A stretch of DNA of 5,705 bases from a bacterium (GTDB lineage: Bacteria; Desulfobacterota; GWC2-55-46): positions 1 through 5,705 of the forward strand of contig DAIDBB010000299.1 of NCBI GenBank assembly GCA_027310325.1, read 5' to 3'. Shown here in pieces: positions 1 to 4,812 of this stretch; within the stretch, counting starts at the first letter, position 1, and each line of letters begins with the position of its first letter. The position numbers and the translations under genes were made by a program. The notes under the pieces were generated by a model. The model saw only the letters and a program-made list of their open reading frames with translations, searched no databases and was not told where the DNA came from.

Positions 1-680
1 TTCCCGGTGCCTTTTTTGAAAGTGTATCCTTCTTCGGTCGCGTGGGCGAATAGCGACCCAAGGGGGCTCCTTTCCTCGCCGGCAGCGGCCTCCCAGTAGA
101 GCCCGTCCTTCTTTCCCGGGTGGCTCAGGAAATGCTCCGCGTACTGCGGCCCCTCGCCGGTGCGGTCCTTTGAGTAGTACTCGCGCTGGGCGTTCACATA
201 GGCGAGTGCGACCTGGACGGTATTGAGCTCGTTCCTGCCGACCCGCCGGTTTATGACCTCCTGCCTTCCGTCTTCCGTGTTAAAGATCCACTTTTGGCCG
301 GTCTTTACGATAGGTATCGGGAAGGGCCATCTGTCCTTTCCGATGATCGCCAGAATGGACTTGCCGTCCATCTTCGAGAACTCGACCTTTTCCGACGCCG
401 CGGCTACGAAATGCTCGCGGGCACGGGTATCGGCAACGACGTCGCCCGAGGATATGATGTCCTTGCCCTCGGGCCCGAAAATCGCTAGCATCTCACTGGC
501 GTCGTTTTGTCTAGCCGCCTCGACAAGCGCTTTAAAGGCGGCCTGAGGGGTATTGTATGCCTTCTGTCCGAGATCTTGAGAAAATGCCGGAAGGCTTAAG
601 GCCGTGATGATAAGGGCCATAAAAGCCGCCAGTCCTGGACCGCGTAATATTCGGTTTTTTGGCCTTGCCGCATTAAACAT
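1..680 (-). CDS. DUF2950 family secreted protein, C-terminus cut by window edge
   Basis: A continuous reading frame runs from an ATG at 680 to the left edge, giving 226 complete codons with no stop. Residues 1-34 form a signal peptide: basic start (RPKNR), hydrophobic core (LAAFMALIITALSLP), likely cleavage after AFS. The mature part carries features I associate with DUF2950: FGPEGKDIISSGD (68-80), RWPFPIPIVK (117-126), and a W-x-F-x-T segment followed by RRVGRNEL (145-152) and YVNAQREYY (161-169). The frame stops at about the place where the family's conserved C-terminal part (near a YHGYYF-type motif) would begin, so perhaps 100 residues are missing. I chose the 680 start because GGAG (690-693) lies 9 nt upstream; an in-frame ATG at 695 lacks a ribosome site. 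The gene follows 41 nt after the Gly/Arg-rich gene and is probably cotranscribed with it. Biochemical function is unknown; an exported envelope protein is the safe inference. Confidence 0.85.
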   Translation of the reverse strand, partial: MFNAARPKNRILRGPGLAAFMALIITALSLPAFSQDLGQKAYNTPQAAFKALVEAARQNDASEMLAIFGPEGKDIISSGDVVADTRAREHFVAAASEKVEFSKMDGKSILAIIGKDRWPFPIPIVKTGQKWIFNTEDGRQEVINRRVGRNELNTVQVALAYVNAQREYYSKDRTGEGPQYAEHFLSHPGKKDGLYWEAAAGEERSPLGSLFAHATEEGYTFKKGTG

Positions 681-721
681 TTTTCCTGTCTCCATCTGTC
701 ATTGACCCCGTCCGGGGCGTC

Positions 722-1762
722 CTATCGGCGCCCGCCACCACCTCCGCGCCCGCCACCACCTCCGCGCCTGCCGCCGCCGACGCGTCCTCCGCCCCCGCCG
801 CCGTGGTATGCCCCTCCACTTCTATCGCGGAAGCCGCCTCCGCCCTGGAAAGACCTCGATGGGACCTGTCCTGACCTGAAGCGGCTCTGGAACCCACGGT
901 CGCTCGCCCTCCCCTCGAACCTGCTGTTGCCGAAGCGTTGAAAGGCGCTCGAACGGTCTCCGGGAGGCACAGGCGCCCTGAAGCCGCGCGTGCCCCCGGT
1001 TGCCCCTGTGGTAGTCCCGCCCCTGAAACTCCTCGTACCCGTGAAGGTCCCGCCGCGGAACCTGTTCGTGGGGTCTATGCGTACGAACCTTCTTGATACG
1101 GGCTCGCGGAAATGGTTGCTGACAAGGAATACTCGATCGACCCCATGTATATTACGGTGGAACCCTATGTTGAAATCCACAAGGACAAAAAAGCCCGGGA
1201 ACCAGAAGTCCCACCACCAGAACGGATATGGCACCCAGGTATAAAGGTACGCGTAATCAGGGGGCGGGGCGTAGTACGTTACCACGGGCGGGCCTTCTGT
1301 GGTGTAATAATTGTTTATAATAGTCGTATCCGGGCCCGGGGCGGGCGTTTCTCCCGGCCCCTCGGTCCTTACGGCGAGGTTGGATTCGTTTACGGCATTC
1401 TGGACGGCCGTGAGGGCCGTGTCTTTACCCATACCTAACGTGCCGGAGTCGGCCGCTTCGCCGACGGAGGTCTGGATCTCCCCTATTATATCCGGCGTGA
1501 CCGGATAATCGGCGATCCAGCCGTTTTTGGGGGACACTCCGGCGGAACTCAGTTTGCTTTCGGCCTCGGCTTCATCCGAAGGCGTACCCAGGCCGAGCGC
1601 CGGCGCCAGCTTTAGCGCGAAATCGCCCTCGCGCACAAGCGGCTGCGCTATCGGCGGGGCTGCGCCCGAGGGCGGCTGTTCGTATTGCCCGATTGCCGTT
1701 TCGCGCATCAGGAATAGGACAAAGAGGATTAAGATCGGCACTTTAATAAATGGACTCTTCAT
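722..1762 (-). CDS. Secreted aromatic/Gly-Arg-rich hypothetical protein (partner of DUF2950 gene)
   Basis: This is a 346-residue protein that I cannot assign to a named family. Residues 1-25 are a signal peptide ending in ETAIG. Residues about 45-120 form a compact, probably helical region containing EAEAES, PKNGWIADYPVTPDIIGE and EAADSG; I recall similar segments in exported proteins of related bacteria but cannot name the domain. Residues 125-150 are a Pro/Gly linker. Residues 150-202 are strikingly aromatic (repeated Tyr and Pro, then FWWWDFWFPGFF), too interrupted for a standard membrane helix. From about 230 to the end the chain is Arg/Gly/Ser/Phe-rich and finishes in Gly runs broken by Arg. 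The layout recalls DUF3300 proteins, which I remember often sitting beside DUF2950 genes, but the typical DUF3300 core is not evident. The TAG stop is at 722-724. The start has no Shine-Dalgarno; an extended -10 lies just upstream. An envelope or extracellular matrix role is inference. Confidence 0.75.
   Translation of the reverse strand: MKSPFIKVPILILFVLFLMRETAIGQYEQPPSGAAPPIAQPLVREGDFALKLAPALGLGTPSDEAEAESKLSSAGVSPKNGWIADYPVTPDIIGEIQTSVGEAADSGTLGMGKDTALTAVQNAVNESNLAVRTEGPGETPAPGPDTTIINNYYTTEGPPVVTYYAPPPDYAYLYTWVPYPFWWWDFWFPGFFVLVDFNIGFHRNIHGVDRVFLVSNHFREPVSRRFVRIDPTNRFRGGTFTGTRSFRGGTTTGATGGTRGFRAPVPPGDRSSAFQRFGNSRFEGRASDRGFQSRFRSGQVPSRSFQGGGGFRDRSGGAYHGGGGGGRVGGGRRGGGGGRGGGGGRR
728..763. repeat. 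Two perfect 18-bp tandem copies in the Gly-rich 3' end
   Basis: The 18-bp unit gcgcccgccaccacctcc occurs at 728-745 and again identically at 746-763, with a diverged continuation after it. On the coding (minus) strand each unit encodes six residues of Gly and Arg. The unit is a multiple of three, so copy-number change would lengthen or shorten the Gly/Arg tail without a frameshift. Confidence 0.85.
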
Positions 1763-1772
1763 ACTTTTTTAT

Positions 1773-1781
1773 ATTATATCA
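1773..1781 (-). promoter_or_regulatory. Extended -10 promoter for the Gly/Arg-rich secreted gene
   Basis: Read on the minus strand this is TGATATAAT, an exact match to the extended -10 consensus TGnTATAAT. The -35 position (about 1796-1801, TCCCCT) is poor, which extended -10 promoters tolerate. Transcription would start near 1766, leaving only about 4 nt before the ATG at 1762. That fits the missing Shine-Dalgarno and suggests a leaderless or near-leaderless mRNA. The local AT-richness makes a chance match possible. Confidence 0.45.
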
Positions 1782-1826
1782 CCATTTTATCTTTCAGGGG
1801 AGCGCGGGCAAAAGAGACTTTTAAAC

Positions 1827-1855
1827 TTGCTTCGATGGCCCGATAACGTTATACT
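1827..1855 (+). promoter_or_regulatory. Sigma70-type promoter for ubiU
   Basis: TTGCTT (1827-1832) and TATACT (1850-1855) are separated by exactly 17 bp. The predicted start near 1862 gives a leader of about 18 nt before the ubiU ATG. A 10-bp perfect palindrome, ATAACGTTAT (1843-1852), overlaps the -10 and could be an operator, though this short match may be chance. Confidence 0.6.
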
Positions 1856-1879
1856 TTTGGGGCCTTTAAAAAAACTGAC

Positions 1880-2884
1880 ATGAAAAAAGTCGAGATAATC
1901 TCTCCAGCCGGCAACATCGCTTCTCTAAAGGCCGCGGTCGATAGCGGCGCGGACGCGGTCTATCTCGGGTTTAACGACGACACCAACGCCAGGAACTTCG
2001 AGGGGCTGAACTTCACGCCAAAAGAGATCGAGGAAGGGATAAGGTACGTACGTGCGAAGGGCAAAAAATTTTTCGTCGCCATAAATACCTTTCCTCAGGC
2101 GGACGCTTTCCCACGGTGGTACGCGGCGGCCGACAGGGCCGCGGAACTGAAGGCCGACGCCATCATAATAGCCAATCTCGGAGTCCTTAAATACGCCAGG
2201 GACAAATACCCATGCGCGAACCTCCACCTATCGACGCAGGCGAGCTCGTCTAACTACGAATCTATAAACTTCTACAGGAAGCACTTCGGCATAAAGCGCG
2301 TGGTGCTGCCGCGCGTGCTTACTGTAAAGGAAATAAAGGAACTTAAAGACCATACGGACGTCGAGATAGAGGTCTTCGCGCTCGGCGGACTGTGCATAAA
2401 CATAGAGGGAAGGTGCTACCTCTCGTCCTTCGTAACGGGCGCCTCGACCAATACCACCGGGGCCTGCTCGCCGTCGCGTTTCGTCCGTTTCTCAAATAAC
2501 CCGGACGGAGGGATGTCGATAACGCTGAATAACGTACTCCTTAACAGGCTCTCCGCAACTGAATCGTCGCCGTACCCGACCTGCTGCAAAGGGCGGTACG
2601 TGAAGCCCGATAGCACCCTGTCCTACGTCCTCGAAGACCCGGAGTCCCTTAATATCCTCCCGATAGTCCCGGACCTCGTCGAGGCCGGGGTCTCGGCCTT
2701 CAAGATCGAAGGCCGCCAGCGCACAAAAAGCTACGTCGCCGCCATGACCGGGGTGCTCCGGGAGGCCGTGGACGCCTACTACTCTTCCCCCTCAAACTAT
2801 GCCGTTAAGCCCGAATGGTCCGCGAAGACGATATCGACCTTCGAGGGCACAAGGGAGACCCTGGGGTCTTATCTTGTAAAATAA
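1880..2884 (+). CDS. ubiU: UbiU-type peptidase U32 family protein (O2-independent ubiquinone hydroxylation)
   Basis: This 334-residue protein matches Escherichia coli UbiU (331 residues) as I remember it along its whole length: SPAGN (8-12), GADAVYLG, DDTNARNF (33-40), GLNFT, FVAINTF, VLPRVL (142-147), LCINIEGRCYLSS (171-183), GACSP (194-198), CKGRY (236-240) and IEGRQR (276-281). Cys172, Cys179, Cys196 and Cys236 align with the four [4Fe-4S] ligands described for UbiU; an extra Cys235 sits beside the last. In proteobacteria UbiU pairs with UbiV, and with UbiT supports oxygen-independent hydroxylation steps of ubiquinone synthesis. Neither ubiV nor ubiT is in this window; the next gene is an FmdB zinc ribbon under its own promoter. 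The ATG at 1880 is preceded by an A-rich stretch and no Shine-Dalgarno, but it aligns with the family start. Other U32 members (TrhP, RlhA) modify RNA; the GRCYLSS/GACSP pattern and full-length similarity favour UbiU. Confidence 0.88.
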   Translation: MKKVEIISPAGNIASLKAAVDSGADAVYLGFNDDTNARNFEGLNFTPKEIEEGIRYVRAKGKKFFVAINTFPQADAFPRWYAAADRAAELKADAIIIANLGVLKYARDKYPCANLHLSTQASSSNYESINFYRKHFGIKRVVLPRVLTVKEIKELKDHTDVEIEVFALGGLCINIEGRCYLSSFVTGASTNTTGACSPSRFVRFSNNPDGGMSITLNNVLLNRLSATESSPYPTCCKGRYVKPDSTLSYVLEDPESLNILPIVPDLVEAGVSAFKIEGRQRTKSYVAAMTGVLREAVDAYYSSPSNYAVKPEWSAKTISTFEGTRETLGSYLVK

Positions 2885-2914
2885 GCCCCGGCGCGCCCGG
2901 TCTCGTTAAAAAAA

Positions 2915-2943
2915 TTGACATCCGGGGCGTATGGCCCTAAAAT
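2915..2943 (+). promoter_or_regulatory. Near-consensus sigma70 promoter for the FmdB-type gene
   Basis: A perfect -35 TTGACA (2915-2920), a 17-bp spacer and a -10 TAAAAT (2938-2943) predict a start near 2950. The leader of about 63 nt contains a small hairpin, CGCCT (2973-2977) with AGGCG (2983-2987), upstream of a strong GGAGGT ribosome site (2998-3003). This is the best promoter in the window and implies that the gene is expressed independently of ubiU. Confidence 0.75.
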
Positions 2944-3012
2944 ATACGGGTAGGCTGGCTTTTTTAGCAAAGCGCCTATCAGAGGCGATCCATAAGCGGA
3001 GGTAAACGCAAG

Positions 3013-3255
3013 ATGCCGATTTACGAATACATTTGCAATGACTGCGGGAAGACCTTTGAGGTCATTCAGAAGTTCTCAGACAAGCCCGTAAAAAAGTGCG
3101 TCCATTGCTCGGGCAACAAGGTAGAAAAGCTCATCTCCCAGTCCTCGTTCGTTCTGAAGGGGTCCGGGTGGTACGCTACCGACTACGCAAAAAAAGAGAC
3201 CAAGAGCGAAAGCCCCAAAAAGCCGGACTGTTCAGGCTGCTGCTCGTCGAAATAA
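3013..3255 (+). CDS. FmdB-type zinc-ribbon protein
   Basis: This 80-residue protein opens with MPIYEYICNDCGKTFE, the signature of the FmdB/CxxC_CxxC_SSSS family. Cys8-x-x-Cys11 and Cys29-x-x-Cys32 form a predicted zinc ribbon. VEKLISQSSFVLKGSGWYATDY (37-58) is the usual continuation of the family. The lysine-rich linker (60-71) leads to a second Cys group, Cys73-x-x-Cys76-Cys77, near the C-terminus. FmdB was named for a putative regulatory role at a formamidase locus, but the function of most members is unknown. The start is fixed by GGAGGT (2998-3003), 9 nt upstream. With its own promoter and an immediate strong terminator the gene appears monocistronic. Family assignment is firm; function is not. 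Confidence 0.9.
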   Translation: MPIYEYICNDCGKTFEVIQKFSDKPVKKCVHCSGNKVEKLISQSSFVLKGSGWYATDYAKKETKSESPKKPDCSGCCSSK

Positions 3256-3272
3256 GGCAGGATTTAGAATTC

Positions 3273-3314
3273 ATAAAAAACAGCCAAAGCACGACCGCTT
3301 TGGCTGTTTTTTAT
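3273..3314 (+). terminator. Strong Rho-independent terminator after the FmdB-type gene
   Basis: A perfect 18-bp stem (3273-3290 with 3297-3314) encloses a 6-nt loop (ACGACC) and is followed through its 3' arm by a TTTTTT run (3307-3312). The GC core is CAGCCAAAGC/GCTTTGGCTG. Because A and T runs flank both sides, the same structure could also stop transcription on the minus strand. It begins 17 bp after the stop codon. Confidence 0.93.
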
Positions 3315-3335
3315 CATATTTCCAAAAATGCTTCC

Positions 3336-3420
3336 TTCCCCTCCCTTGATAGGAGGGGACTAAGGGGATGGTGAAAGGCAATTCACCCCCACCCTTCCCT
3401 CCCTCATCAAGGGGGAGGGA
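3336..3420. repeat. Palindromic double-hairpin intergenic element (REP/MITE-like)
   Basis: Two GC-rich hairpins lie as an inverted pair about a central stem. The left hairpin is CCCCTCC (3338-3344) with GGAGGGG (3352-3358), loop CTTGATA. The right is TCCCTCCC (3396-3403) with GGGAGGGA (3413-3420), loop containing ATCAAG. Between them GGTGAA (3370-3375) pairs with TTCACC (3382-3387), extended imperfectly by AAGGG (3362-3366) with CCCTT (3392-3396). The left loop TTGAT and the right loop ATCAA are also complementary, so the whole element is an imperfect palindrome of about 85 bp. Similar CCCCTCCC-TTGAT-GGGAGGGG elements are, from memory, dispersed in intergenic DNA of deltaproteobacteria and relatives; copy number cannot be tested here. 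It ends 13 bp before suhB. Confidence 0.7.
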
Positions 3421-3433
3421 CAATTAGGCAACC

Positions 3434-4231
3434 ATGGATATCAAGAATACCGCTGTTAACACGGCAAAAGCCGCCGGCCTGATGCTCAAGGAGCATCTCG
3501 GCAGGGCCGGAAGGATAGACTTCAAGGGGTCGGTAAACATCGTGACCGAGATGGACAAAAAGGCCGAAGACCTTATACTTGAGATGATCAAAAAGGACTT
3601 CCCGGACCACGCCATCCTTACCGAGGAGAGGGATGAGATAGTGACCGGCTCGCCGAAGCGCTGGATAATAGACCCGCTTGACGGCACCACGAACTACGCG
3701 CACGGTTTCCCGTTTTTCTGCGTTTCGATAGGGTTTGAGGACTCGAACGACGTAAAGCTCGGGGTCGTATACAACCCGATGCTTGACGAGCTCTTTGTGG
3801 CCGAAAAGGGCAAGGGGGCGTATCTTAACGGCAAAAGGATACATGTCTCGTCGACCGCGGACCTCGGGAGGGGCCTTCTGGCGACGGGGTTTCCCTATGA
3901 CCTGCGGCAATCCAGGGAGAACAACCTCGACAACTTCGCCAACTTCGCGGTGAGGGCCCAGGCCATCCGAAGGGCCGGCTCCGCGGCGCTCGACTTAAGC
4001 TATACGGCTTGCGGCAGGTTCGACGGGTTCTGGGAGATGAAGCTCCGCCCCTGGGACGTCGCCGCTGCCTCGCTCATAGTGAAGGAAGCGGGCGGGACCC
4101 TTACGGACTTCAAGGGCGGCCCTTTTACTATACACGGAAGAGAGTGCCTTGCCTCGAACGGGCTTATACACCAGGCAATGCTCGATATTCTTATGAAGAG
4201 AAACTTAGGGCAGGGCGTCCAGGCGGGCTAG
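3434..4231 (+). CDS. suhB: Inositol-1-monophosphatase family phosphatase (SuhB-like)
   Basis: This 265-residue protein has the usual length of bacterial SuhB (E. coli about 267). The family's Mg2+-binding motifs are complete: a TEE segment (63-65), IDPLDGTTNYAHGFP (79-93) with Asp80, Asp83 and the catalytic Thr85, and WDVAAASLIVKEAGG (207-221) with Asp208. These predict a cytosolic Mg2+-dependent phosphatase acting on inositol monophosphates or related sugar or nucleotide phosphates. E. coli SuhB also acts in rRNA antitermination, but whether that applies here is unknown. The ATG at 3434 is the first possible start, since an in-frame TAG occurs at 3425-3427. The ribosome site is weak (TAGG at 3425-3428). 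No promoter is clear between the upstream terminator and this start; the space is filled by the palindromic element. The next gene begins 18 bp downstream, so the two are probably cotranscribed. Confidence 0.88.
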   Translation: MDIKNTAVNTAKAAGLMLKEHLGRAGRIDFKGSVNIVTEMDKKAEDLILEMIKKDFPDHAILTEERDEIVTGSPKRWIIDPLDGTTNYAHGFPFFCVSIGFEDSNDVKLGVVYNPMLDELFVAEKGKGAYLNGKRIHVSSTADLGRGLLATGFPYDLRQSRENNLDNFANFAVRAQAIRRAGSAALDLSYTACGRFDGFWEMKLRPWDVAAASLIVKEAGGTLTDFKGGPFTIHGRECLASNGLIHQAMLDILMKRNLGQGVQAG

Positions 4232-4249
4232 AGACTTTGAGGGTATTTT

Positions 4250-4615
4250 ATGAGGCAGAGTGAAAACATGCCGGGTCTGGCGTCCAGGATACTCTTAAGG
4301 CTTTTGATACTTGTCGCGGGGATTACGCTCGCCGCCTACCTCGTCCCCGGCATAATCATCACAGGCTGGGGCCCGGTGATAAAGGCCGCCATACTCCTCG
4401 GGCTTCTTAACATCTCCATAAGGCCGCTGCTGCTTCTCCTTACCCTTCCTATAAACCTCATTACCCTCGGCCTCTTTACCCTTGTAATAAACGGGTTCAT
4501 ACTCTGGCTCGTGGGACATGCGATTGCGGGTTTTGTCGTATCGGGCTTTCTTACGGCCATAGCCGGGTCGATCGTAATAAGCCTCTTGAGCATCGTCCTC
4601 GGCCGGTTCCTGTAA
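4250..4615 (+). CDS. Phage_holin_4_2 / YvlD-family small membrane protein
   Basis: This is a 121-residue, strongly hydrophobic protein with about four predicted membrane segments: roughly 13-37, 43-57, 60-90 (possibly bent at TLPINL) and 92-118. The LLGLLNISIRPLLLLLTLP stretch (48-66) followed by TLGLFTLVINGFILWL is typical of the family named phage_holin_4_2 (PF04020), which includes Bacillus YvlD. Despite the name, most members are chromosomal and not shown to be holins; the role is unknown, probably envelope-related. GAGGG (4239-4243) lies 6 nt before the ATG at 4250 and supports this start over an in-frame ATG at 4268. No phage genes surround it. It lies 18 bp after suhB on the same strand, so an operon is likely. 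Confidence 0.85.
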   Translation: MRQSENMPGLASRILLRLLILVAGITLAAYLVPGIIITGWGPVIKAAILLGLLNISIRPLLLLLTLPINLITLGLFTLVINGFILWLVGHAIAGFVVSGFLTAIAGSIVISLLSIVLGRFL

Positions 4616-4690
4616 CCCTCTCCCGAACCCGTCATAAAAGCCCGCTGGTCGGAAACTTATATTAAGAGATCAACTTGATACGAACGTAAG

Positions 4691-4812
4691 AAATGGCTTT
4701 AGACGAGGCGGACGACGAGGAAAACCGCAGGCGTACTCTTTGCGGTACGTCGAGGATTTTCCGAGGAGTACAACGAAGTATAAAGTCATTTATTGCGCTC
4801 GTATAGCTAAAG
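4691..4812. repeat. Structured repeat-like element at the convergent gene junction
   Basis: Nested inverted repeats bound this stretch. CTTTAG (4697-4702) and ACGAG (4703-4707) pair with CTAAAG (4807-4812) and CTCGT (4798-4802), leaving a 4-nt bulge. Inside, GGAAAA (4719-4724) pairs with TTTTCC (4757-4762), and GGCGTAC (4730-4736) pairs with GTACGTC (4745-4751) using one G-T wobble. ACCGCA (4724-4729) and TGCGGT (4741-4746) could form an alternative stem. The motif set GGAAAACCGCAGGCGTAC, CGAGGATTTTCC and CAACGAAGTA resembles, from memory, a dispersed intergenic element of deltaproteobacterial genomes. Its right end overlaps the last bases of the kinase gene. Element boundaries are approximate. 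Confidence 0.5.
4693..4806 (+). CDS. Doubtful 37-codon ORF inside the repeat-like element
   Basis: An ATG at 4693 opens 37 codons ending at TAG 4804-4806, immediately next to the last codon of the opposing kinase gene. The peptide has an acidic start (LDEADDEEN), then a basic middle (RRR) and a hydrophobic end (SFIALV). There is no Shine-Dalgarno. A TTGATA (4675-4680) lies upstream, but the matching -10 (TTTAGA, 4698-4703) is poor and falls inside the ORF. The open frame may simply be a property of the repeat sequence. I list it so it can be tested, not as an established gene. Confidence 0.15.
   Translation: MALDEADDEENRRRTLCGTSRIFRGVQRSIKSFIALV

Noticed and set aside
223..546. Plus-strand 107-residue ORF
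   Set aside because: It lies entirely antisense to the DUF2950 frame, which has a signal peptide and family motifs.
706..717. Hairpin CCCC-GTCC-GGGG as a terminator between the two left-hand genes
   Set aside because: The stem is only four to five base pairs and no T-run follows on the minus strand. It might slow polymerase slightly but does not support a terminator call.
702..941. Plus-strand 79-residue proline-rich ORF
   Set aside because: It is the antisense of the Gly/Arg codons of the secreted gene; low-complexity GC-rich DNA keeps the opposite strand open. It has no start signals.
2885..2910. GC-rich GGCGCGCC region after ubiU as its terminator
   Set aside because: It is followed by an A-run, not a T-run, on the plus strand, and the stem is poor. 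No terminator for ubiU is clear.
3336..3420. CRISPR repeat or attachment site
   Set aside because: There is a single inverted pair of arms, no regularly spaced direct repeats, no cas gene and no integrase.
3407..3910. Minus-strand 167-residue ORF over the start of suhB
   Set aside because: It is antisense to a gene with intact catalytic motifs and shows no recognisable domain.
4250..4615. Phage lysis module or prophage remnant
   Set aside because: Only the family name suggests phage. There is no endolysin, integrase or structural gene nearby, and the family is common on bacterial chromosomes.
4675..4703. TTGATA-17-TTTAGA promoter in the convergent region
   Set aside because: The -10 matches only three of six consensus positions and no convincing gene follows.
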